A stretch of DNA of 33,310 nucleotides from Candidatus Eiseniibacteriota bacterium (lineage in GTDB: Bacteria; Eisenbacteria; RBG-16-71-46; CAIMUX01; WJJG01), in NCBI GenBank assembly GCA_030601305.1, contig JAUVTV010000005.1:1-33310 (forward strand), read 5' to 3'. A program made the position numbers and the translations under genes. Positions 26,476 through 33,310 of this stretch are shown piece after piece. The notes under the pieces are model-generated. The model worked only from the letters and a program-made list of their open reading frames with translations. It searched no databases and had not been told where the DNA came from. The first letter of the stretch is position 1; each line of letters starts with the position of its first letter.

Positions 26476-29235
26476 ATGGAGGAGAGGGCTCAGGCGCAGG
26501 GCGGTCAGAGCACGCAGCAGGTTGGCCAAACGTCCAATGAGAAGCAGGAGATGGCCGCCGTTCGCGGACTGAAGATCCCCAGATTCTTCACCACCCCCGG
26601 GAGACACCCCTTCGACTGCGTCGACTGGGAAGTGCGCACGGCCAACCTGACCAACGACAAGGGCGAGGTCATCTTCGAGCAGGAGGGAATCGAGGTCCCG
26701 CGCTCCTGGTCGCAGATGGCCACCAACGTCGTTGCCTCCAAGTACCTCTACGGCGATCCCGCGAGCCAAGCGCGCGAATCCTCCGTGCGTCAGCTGCTGA
26801 CCCGCGTGACGTCGACGATCTCGCGTTGGGGAACCGAGCTCGGCTACTTCGCCTCCCCCGAGGACGCCACCTCTTTCGAGGCGGAGCTCACCCACCTGCT
26901 GCTGCACCAGCAGGCGTCCTTCAACAGCCCGGTGTGGTTCAACATGGGCATCGAGGAGAAACCGCAGTGCTCGGCGTGCTTCATCAATTCCGTGGAAGAC
27001 ACCATGGAGTCCATCCTCCAACTCGCCCGGACCGAGGGAATGCTCTTCAAGTTCGGCTCCGGCACCGGCACGAACCTCTCTCCCCTGCGCTCATCGAAGG
27101 AGAAGCTCTCCACGGGCGGCACCGCCTCGGGACCGGTCTCCTTCATGCGCGGCTACGACGCCTTCGCCGGCGTGATCAAGTCTGGCGGCAAGACGCGCCG
27201 GGCGGCCAAGATGGTCATCCTCGACATCGATCACCCGGACATCGCGGACTTCATCCGCTCCAAGACCGAGGAGGAGCGCAAGGCGTGGGCGCTGATCGAC
27301 GCGGGCTACGACGGTTCCCTCAACGGCGAGGCCTACAGCTCGGTCTTCTACCAGAACTCGAACAACTCGGTGCGCGTCACCGACGAATTCATGCAGGCCG
27401 TGGAGAGCGACGGCCTCTGGCAGACGCGGGCGGTGACCACCGGTGAGCCGGTCGACACCTACCGGGCACGCGATCTGATGAAGATGATCACCCAATCGGC
27501 GTGGCACTGCGGCGATCCCGGCCTTCAGTTCCACACGACCATCAACCTGTGGCACACCTGCCCGAACACGGCGCCGATTCAGGCCAGCAATCCGTGCAGT
27601 GAGTACATGTTCCTCGACGATTCGGCCTGCAATCTGTCGTCGCTCAACCTGATGCAGTTCGCGGACGAGCAGTCCTCCTTCGACGTGGATGCGTTCCGGT
27701 CGGCCGTGGCGATCATGATCCTGGCGCAGGAGATCATCGTCGACAACGCCAGCTATCCGACCGAGCGCATCGGCCGCACGAGCTTCGACTACCGGCCGCT
27801 GGGCCTGGGGTACGCCAATCTGGGCACGATCCTGATGTCGCGCGGCGTGCCGTACGATTCGGATCGCGGGCGCGCATTCGCCGCGACCCTCACCGCGATC
27901 ATGGCCGGACAGGCCTACGCGACCAGTGCCGAGATCGCTCGGGTGGTCGGCCCCTTCAAGGGCTTCGCGAAGAACCGTGAGCCGATGACGGAGGTCATCC
28001 GCCGCCACCGCGATGCGATCGGCGGCATCAACCCCGATCACGTCCCCCAGCGCCTTCTCGCGACGGCGCTCAAGGTCTGGGACGAGGCCATCGAGAATGG
28101 CGGCCGGTGGGGCTACCGCAACGCCCAGGTCACCGTGCTCGCCCCCACCGGGACGATCGCCTTCATGATGGACTGTGACACGACGGGCATCGAACCGGAT
28201 CTGGCGCTCGTCAAGTACAAGAAGCTGGTCGGCGGCGGCCTGCTCAAGATCACCAATCGTGCGGTCGACAAGGCGCTCGCCCGCCTTGGCTATGGCGACG
28301 ACCAGATCCGCGACATCGTCGCGCATCTCGAGGAACAGGAAACGATCGAGGGCGCTCCGGGACTCAAGGACGAGCACCTGCCGATCTTCGACTGCGCGTT
28401 TCGCCCGCGCAACGGAGAGCGCTTCATCCACCACACGGGTCACATCCGCATGATGTCCGCCGTGCAGCCGTTCTTGTCGGGGGCGATCTCCAAGACAGTC
28501 AACGTCCCACATGACACGGACCCCGATGAGATCGCCGAGATCTACATGCAGGCCTGGAAGCGGCGTCTGAAGTCGGTCGCCACCTACCGCGACGGCTCGA
28601 AGCGCGTGCAGCCTCTCTCCACCAGCCGTGACAAGGACAAGGCAACGCAGGACGAAACCGCGGGCGCGCGGCAGCCGGTCCGTTCGCGCCTGACCGCCGA
28701 GCGCCATTCGATCACGCACAAGTTCGTCATCGGCGACCACGAGGGCTATCTGACGGTGGGCCTCTACCCGGACGGGCAACCCGGCGAGATCTTCCTGGTG
28801 ATGGCCAAGGAGGGGACGGTGGTTTCGGGGCTCTGCGACTGCTTCGCCACCGCCATTTCCATGGCATTGCAGTACGGCGTTCCGCTACGGGCTCTGGCGG
28901 ATAAGTTCGTCCACACCCGTTTCGAGCCCTCCGGGTTCACGCAACATCCGGAGATCCACTACGCAAAGAGCATCGCCGATTACATCTTCCGCTGGCTGAC
29001 GCTGAAGTTCTTGAAGGACGACGACGAGGAACCGGGGAACGCGGGAGACGACGTTTCGATCGGGCGCGGGCAGCGAACCGGCGCGATTGCACGCAGCGGT
29101 CTGCAGGACGAGCAGGGCGTCACGTTCGTTCGTGACGCCGACGCCCCACCCTGCCCGAACTGCGGTTCCTTCATGGCGCGCAACGGCGCCTGCTATCGCT
29201 GCATCAACTGCGGGGAGTCGGACGGCTGCTCCTAG
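26476..29235 (+). CDS. nrdJ: Vitamin B12-dependent (class II) ribonucleotide reductase
   Basis: ATG 26476 after GAGGAGG; FNSPVWFNMG, FKFGSGTGTNLSPLRSS, NPCSEYMFLDDSACNLSSLNL, VLAPTGTIAFMMDCDTTGIEPDLALVKYKKLVGGG, C-terminal zinc-finger-like CPNCGSFMARNGACYRCINCG. Confidence 0.95.
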   Translation: MEERAQAQGGQSTQQVGQTSNEKQEMAAVRGLKIPRFFTTPGRHPFDCVDWEVRTANLTNDKGEVIFEQEGIEVPRSWSQMATNVVASKYLYGDPASQARESSVRQLLTRVTSTISRWGTELGYFASPEDATSFEAELTHLLLHQQASFNSPVWFNMGIEEKPQCSACFINSVEDTMESILQLARTEGMLFKFGSGTGTNLSPLRSSKEKLSTGGTASGPVSFMRGYDAFAGVIKSGGKTRRAAKMVILDIDHPDIADFIRSKTEEERKAWALIDAGYDGSLNGEAYSSVFYQNSNNSVRVTDEFMQAVESDGLWQTRAVTTGEPVDTYRARDLMKMITQSAWHCGDPGLQFHTTINLWHTCPNTAPIQASNPCSEYMFLDDSACNLSSLNLMQFADEQSSFDVDAFRSAVAIMILAQEIIVDNASYPTERIGRTSFDYRPLGLGYANLGTILMSRGVPYDSDRGRAFAATLTAIMAGQAYATSAEIARVVGPFKGFAKNREPMTEVIRRHRDAIGGINPDHVPQRLLATALKVWDEAIENGGRWGYRNAQVTVLAPTGTIAFMMDCDTTGIEPDLALVKYKKLVGGGLLKITNRAVDKALARLGYGDDQIRDIVAHLEEQETIEGAPGLKDEHLPIFDCAFRPRNGERFIHHTGHIRMMSAVQPFLSGAISKTVNVPHDTDPDEIAEIYMQAWKRRLKSVATYRDGSKRVQPLSTSRDKDKATQDETAGARQPVRSRLTAERHSITHKFVIGDHEGYLTVGLYPDGQPGEIFLVMAKEGTVVSGLCDCFATAISMALQYGVPLRALADKFVHTRFEPSGFTQHPEIHYAKSIADYIFRWLTLKFLKDDDEEPGNAGDDVSIGRGQRTGAIARSGLQDEQGVTFVRDADAPPCPNCGSFMARNGACYRCINCGESDGCS

Positions 29236-29267
29236 CCGCCCGGATGACGTCTGCCACGGGCCTATCC
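29232..29267 (-). repeat. Dispersed 36-bp palindromic element, copy 5
   Basis: Minus-strand reading GGATAGGCCCG-TGGCAGACGTCATC-CGGGCGGCTAG; loop 13/14 identical to copy 2; overlaps the nrdJ stop. Confidence 0.82.
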
Positions 29268-29275
29268 GTCCCCCG

Positions 29276-29305
29276 AGCAGGTCGTTCATGAGTCGTCTGG
29301 GCTAG
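29276..29305 (+). repeat. Possible degenerate copy 6 of the palindromic element
   Basis: AGCAGGTCGTTCATGAGTCGTCTGGGCTAG; partial match, overlaps the stop codon of the next minus-strand gene. Confidence 0.4.
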
Positions 29306-30744
29306 CGCACCCAGACGAGGCTGCGCATGGCCGACGCCCCCGCGGCGGTGTGCAGGCGGAGCGCGTAGACCCCGGCCGGCACCTGGCGTCCGGCGCTATC
29401 CTCTCCCTGCCAGCTCACCTGATGGCGACCGGCGGGCAGCTGGCCCGCAACCAGATCGGTCACCTTGCGCCCCGCCGCGTCGAAAACCTCCAGCCAGACC
29501 TGCTGCGGCCGGGCCAACTGGAAGCGGACGTCCGCCCGCCCGTGGGCCGGATTGGGACCGGCGAGCAGCGCGATGCGCCCCTCGATCGTGGGTCCGGCCA
29601 ACGGTACGTCCGCTGCGGGCGGGAGACGCTCGTCCAGTCCCATGTAGACCAGGTAGCTGGTGACCCAGGTCTGATCCATGTCGTCGCTGTCCTCGGGACG
29701 CGCCGGGATGCCGCCGTCCAAGTCGCCGTCCTGGGCGCTCAGATAGTCGGTGAGATCCGAGTGCACACCGATATGGTAGGCATCCTCGAGGGCGGCGCCC
29801 GTCGCCCAGTGACCCAGCGCATACCAGCCGTTCCACGCGTTTTGGAAATCGCCGGGTGACGAGAAGACGTCCATGTAGTCCTTGTAGAGGGGCACCCAGG
29901 TGTCGATCTCCGCGGGGTGCGCACAGAAGTAGGATTCGAGAAGGCCCCACATCGTCGCGCCACCCGACATCGCCCAGGTCTCGTTGGCGAGCAGCGTCGG
30001 CTCGTCCTCGATCCAGACCTTGATCTTCTCCTCCGCCTGACGCACGGCCTCGGCGCGCCACTCGGCGTTGTTCTGGCGCATCCCCACGTAGTAGAGGTTG
30101 CCCATTGCCCAGGAGAGCACCGGCGGGTTCACGTACTGGTAGAAGCCCGACCCCGGCCGGCTGAGCGTGTGATACCGGAGGTACGACGCACATGAGTCGG
30201 CGTAGTCCTGGTATGTGTCGTCCCCGTAGATGTCGAGGTACTTCTGCGCCGCACGGACGGCCCAGCCGCAGTTGTACATCCGATAGTAGCCGTTGTACTC
30301 CGTGGAGCCGCCCTCCTCGAGGTACGCCGGGTAGTTCATGCAGTAGGTCCAGGCATCGAGAACGTTCTGGTCGTACCGGTTGTCCCCGGTGAGCTCGTAG
30401 TAGCGCGTCCAGACCCAGATCGCTTCCGACGTGTTGTCGGTCTGGATGATGCCCGGCAGATGCTCGCCTTCGCGCATGCCTCCGAACTCCGGGTCGCCGG
30501 GGATGTCGACCTGCCAGATGCTGAGGAACTCGGCGGCGAGACCGAACATCGCGAGATCGTCTCGCGTATCCCCTACCGCGTTCGGCAGATCCGCCCAGGG
30601 ATGTGTGTCCTGCGCGGCGGTGCGGCCGACTTGCCACGCCTCGGCCTCCGCCGGTCCCCAGTAGGGAGAGGCCTCCGCCACCGGGACCCAAGAGACGACC
30701 AGCCCGAGCATGACCACTGGGATCCAGACCTGGAGCGCTTTCAT
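29302..30744 (-). CDS. Secreted protein, probable alpha/alpha-toroid (glycoside-hydrolase/lyase-like) domain with C-terminal FlgD-Ig-like sorting domain
   Basis: Signal peptide MKALQVWIPVVMLGLVVSWVPVAEA; Trp/Tyr-rich helical body; C-terminus LEVFDAAGRKVTDLVAGQLPAGRHQVSWQGEDSAGRQVPAGVYALRL. Confidence 0.7.
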   Translation of the reverse strand: MKALQVWIPVVMLGLVVSWVPVAEASPYWGPAEAEAWQVGRTAAQDTHPWADLPNAVGDTRDDLAMFGLAAEFLSIWQVDIPGDPEFGGMREGEHLPGIIQTDNTSEAIWVWTRYYELTGDNRYDQNVLDAWTYCMNYPAYLEEGGSTEYNGYYRMYNCGWAVRAAQKYLDIYGDDTYQDYADSCASYLRYHTLSRPGSGFYQYVNPPVLSWAMGNLYYVGMRQNNAEWRAEAVRQAEEKIKVWIEDEPTLLANETWAMSGGATMWGLLESYFCAHPAEIDTWVPLYKDYMDVFSSPGDFQNAWNGWYALGHWATGAALEDAYHIGVHSDLTDYLSAQDGDLDGGIPARPEDSDDMDQTWVTSYLVYMGLDERLPPAADVPLAGPTIEGRIALLAGPNPAHGRADVRFQLARPQQVWLEVFDAAGRKVTDLVAGQLPAGRHQVSWQGEDSAGRQVPAGVYALRLHTAAGASAMRSLVWVR

Positions 30745-30826
30745 CGGTCTCCTCCTCCCCCGATGCGTGCCGGAACGGGCGCGGGCACGGATGTACCCCG
30801 CCGACGAGCGTTGCAGGACTATTGTA

Positions 30827-32377
30827 CTAGAGTTCGAAGGTTGAACTGAAGCGCAGAACGGTGATGCTCCGATCGACGAGGACGGCGCGGTCGTACGGAT
30901 CGTTGAAGCTGAAGCCGATGTTCTCCTCATGAGGAGAATTGAGGAACCAGTTCCGGTAGTCGTAGCTCTGGAACCGCACACCCGCTTCGAAGGAGATCTT
31001 CGCCGACGTGCGCAGCCCGAAACCCAGGCTGTACGCCTGGCTCTCCACCTGATCGCCGTAGTAGTACGGGTCCGCACCGTTCACGAGATCGATCGAGTAC
31101 ATGCTGAGCGGCAGGTAGCTGTAGCCGAGCATCATGTTCAGGATCATCCCCGCGTTGTTCAGCGTGCGGCGCAGCACGGGGAATTCGAAGCGGGCCCCGA
31201 GGTTGTAGGTGGTGACATCCGCCGCCGGATACGGTCCGTCGAAGATGCCGTAGGCATCGTCGGTATGCCGGATGTCGGTCTCGGACCACGGCCGGTAGTT
31301 GATGTCGCCGGCCAGCTCGACGCCATAGAGCGGACCCACCGCGATCCCCGCGCTGGCGAAGAGCGGAATCTGCATGTCGAAGCTGGCGATGTTGCCTCGC
31401 GTGCGCAACACGAAGCCGGAGTTGGGATCGGCGATCGACTGCGAGACGAAGTCGCTGTTGTACACCTCCAGGTCGTACGGCAGGCTGATCCAGCCACCCA
31501 GGCGGACCTTGTCGGCAATGCCGGCCTGCAGGCCGAGCTCTCCCGAGAAGCCCTTGTAGTCCCGCTTGTAGTGCAAGTAGCCCTCGTCGAAGCCGCGCAC
31601 GTTGACGCGCAGCTGAACCTCGGAGCGCAGACGACCTTTCAGGAAGTTGGCGCTGCCACCGATCGAGATCCACAGATTGGGAATGTCGAGGGCCTTGTAC
31701 GCCAGGGAAAGCGTCGTGCTCTCGATGGAGCCGCGCTCCCGGTTGTCGCTGCCGTAGGCGAACGGGAAGCCGACCCCCTCGAGAATGTCCAGCTCCATGA
31801 CGATCTCCTCGCCGTAGGAGACATCCGTGTGGCGGCGGTGGGCAATGCCCGCCACTAGGGGGTTCCGCCCCACCTGGACGATCGGAAAAGCGCCGCCGAG
31901 AAAACCGAAGTTCTGCGTGCTGCCCAAGCGGTCGTCGTAGTTCTGCACCATGAAGACCGGTTGGCCCTCGACCTCGACCGTATCCGGGTATCCGGCAGTG
32001 GCGCTCGAAGAGGACTTCAGGAAACCGTCGACCGCGATCGCCGACTCCGTCATGAGGCCGAGGCCGGCAGGATTCCAGCCCATGGCCATCGGCCCCTCGA
32101 CCAACGCCAGGTTGGCGCCGCCCATGCTCATCGCCTCGGCACCCGGCCGCGCGGACAGGTCGTCGAGGGGGCGCTGGACGTATTGCGGCAAGAGATTGGC
32201 CACATCGATCACCTGGTCCCCGAAGATCACGGGTCCCGCTTCGCCGGCGAAATACGGCACCGGGAACGGGATGACGTTCTCGATCACCCGCGGCTGCCCC
32301 GAGGCGGGGGAAGCCAGTAGGATCAGGAGTCCTGCCGCACCCGCCAATACCTGCAGACTCCGGGAACGCCTGGTCAT
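30827..32377 (-). CDS. Outer-membrane beta-barrel protein, PorV/FadL-like N-terminal signature
   Basis: Signal peptide; GAEAMSMGGANLALVEGPMAMGWNPAGLGLM; alternating amphipathic strands to the C-terminus. Confidence 0.7.
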   Translation of the reverse strand: MTRRSRSLQVLAGAAGLLILLASPASGQPRVIENVIPFPVPYFAGEAGPVIFGDQVIDVANLLPQYVQRPLDDLSARPGAEAMSMGGANLALVEGPMAMGWNPAGLGLMTESAIAVDGFLKSSSSATAGYPDTVEVEGQPVFMVQNYDDRLGSTQNFGFLGGAFPIVQVGRNPLVAGIAHRRHTDVSYGEEIVMELDILEGVGFPFAYGSDNRERGSIESTTLSLAYKALDIPNLWISIGGSANFLKGRLRSEVQLRVNVRGFDEGYLHYKRDYKGFSGELGLQAGIADKVRLGGWISLPYDLEVYNSDFVSQSIADPNSGFVLRTRGNIASFDMQIPLFASAGIAVGPLYGVELAGDINYRPWSETDIRHTDDAYGIFDGPYPAADVTTYNLGARFEFPVLRRTLNNAGMILNMMLGYSYLPLSMYSIDLVNGADPYYYGDQVESQAYSLGFGLRTSAKISFEAGVRFQSYDYRNWFLNSPHEENIGFSFNDPYDRAVLVDRSITVLRFSSTFEL

Positions 32378-32443
32378 CTGATCACACCTCTTTCCTGGGC
32401 TCCGAACTGCCAGCCGCTCGCCGCTGTGAGCCCGCCGGCACGG

Positions 32444-32914
32444 CTAGGAATTCTCCTGCATGAGGAAAATGGAGACGAATGCCGTGAAGGTCCAGAAGAC
32501 AGCTTGGGTGGTGGTGCGCAGTGCGTCCGTCTTCACCTGCTCGACGCGCTCGATGTCCTCGCGGACGAAAACGAAGCTCGCGCTCTCCACGTCCAGCTTG
32601 ACCCGCGCGTCCGCCATGCGTTGCTGCTCGGCAGTGTACTTCCCAACCTCACGCACGAAGCGGCAGTCGTCGAGGATGATCTCTTCGTCGGTGAGCTCGG
32701 CGACGACACCGCGGTAGACCCGCCCGCCCGTCACGACCTCGATGCGCTCGTCGAGGCCGATCTTGCCGGAAAGCTCCGAGCCGTCCTTGAACGTCAGGAC
32801 GACCTTGCGGCGCCCGTCGAAGACCGGTTCCTCGAGCGGAACCCGCTTGGTACATCCCAGCCCGGCCGAGGCCAGTAGGATGACCGCCAGCAACATGCAA
32901 AAGCCCCGCCTCAT
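32444..32914 (-). CDS. Small predicted lipoprotein
   Basis: MRRGFCMLLAVILLASAGLGCTKR lipobox; SD GGAGG upstream of ATG 32914 (alternative start 32938). Confidence 0.7.
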   Translation of the reverse strand: MRRGFCMLLAVILLASAGLGCTKRVPLEEPVFDGRRKVVLTFKDGSELSGKIGLDERIEVVTGGRVYRGVVAELTDEEIILDDCRFVREVGKYTAEQQRMADARVKLDVESASFVFVREDIERVEQVKTDALRTTTQAVFWTFTAFVSIFLMQENS

Positions 32915-33024
32915 CTTTGCCTTGTCCTCCAGGCCCATCCGCCCGTCGGCAGGCCAGCGTACAGCCTGCCTGCCCGAGACAGAATCTCGGCACTTGCCAG
33001 ATAGCCAAGGTCGATTAGGTATGC

Positions 33025-33053
33025 AATATAGGTGGGTTGGGCAGGACGGTCAA
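33025..33053 (-). promoter_or_regulatory. Candidate sigma70-type promoter for the lipoprotein/OMP/secreted-protein run
   Basis: Minus strand: TTGACC (33053-33048), 17-nt spacer, TATATT (33030-33025). Confidence 0.6.
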
Positions 33054-33187
33054 CAGGATTGATTGTGGAACGAAGAGCCGGCACGCTCTCTCCTTAGGTT
33101 GTGAACTGGGTGGCCGTTGCACGCCCCTTGCTTTTCTCCTGTGTCAACTCGCCCCCTCTGGCCCGATTCCGGCTACTTCCCTCCCGC

Positions 33188-33310
33188 GTGAACCGCAACC
33201 GTCCACACCGCGTCAGACGCCACGGGGGCTTCCACCCGCCCCATTGCCCCAACCCCCACTGCAGCGCCCATAACCCCGACACCGACTGGCACTACGTCAA
33301 GCGCGGCACC
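33188..33310 (+). CDS. Partial ORF truncated by the window edge; zinc-ribbon N-terminus, possibly an insertion-element transposase
   Basis: From GTG 33188: MNRNRPHRVRRHGGFHPPHCPNPHCSAHNPDTDWHYVKRGT..., open to the window end; CPNPHC...WHYVKRGT resembles transposase zinc-ribbon starts. Confidence 0.4.
   Translation, partial: MNRNRPHRVRRHGGFHPPHCPNPHCSAHNPDTDWHYVKRGT

Noticed and set aside
27091-28779. 562-aa minus-strand ORF antisense to nrdJ
   Set aside because: Shadow ORF; nrdJ motifs on the plus strand are unambiguous.
1-33310. tRNA, rRNA or CRISPR arrays
   Set aside because: Read by eye for T-loop GTTCRAATC motifs, rRNA landmarks and regularly spaced direct repeats; none found outside coding sequence.

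Overview
GC-rich bacterial chromosomal window with about 21 complete protein-coding genes and one partial ORF at the right edge; no rRNA, tRNA or CRISPR array was seen. Order: arginine decarboxylase (speA); secreted beta-propeller-like protein; 2[4Fe-4S] ferredoxin; DUF5916/CBM9-like protein (-); very large fibronectin-III repeat protein (-); DegQ/HtrA protease; TrmJ-type RNA methyltransferase; class-V aminotransferase/cysteine desulfurase-like (-); type II (archaeal-type) GAPDH-like protein; a minus-strand cluster HscB-like J protein > Hsp70/HscA-like > NrnA-like DHH phosphoesterase > FolE; small membrane protein; MtaB > MiaB (-); LysR regulator; B12-dependent ribonucleotide reductase (nrdJ); then a minus-strand run lipoprotein > outer-membrane protein > secreted FlgD-tailed protein. 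The strongest signals beyond ordinary annotation are: (1) a dispersed 36-bp imperfect-palindrome repeat (best copy CTAGCAGCCCG-TGGCAGAAGTCATC-CGGGCTGCTAG) found at gene 3' ends and overlapping stop codons, with a loop better conserved than its stem; (2) an Hsp70 whose catalytic ATPase residues look lost, paired with a J protein that keeps HPD and has an N-terminal CWNC/CGRC zinc finger resembling eukaryotic HSC20; (3) a structured leader or ncRNA plus a 17-bp direct repeat upstream of nrdJ; (4) TAG-dominated stop codons (14 TAG, 7 TGA, 0 TAA), including one CTAG that stops two convergent genes. Lineage cannot be fixed from sequence alone; the FlgD-like sorting domains and PorV-like protein are compatible with an uncultured FCB-group-like bacterium (low confidence). 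All family assignments come from motif recognition without database searches.
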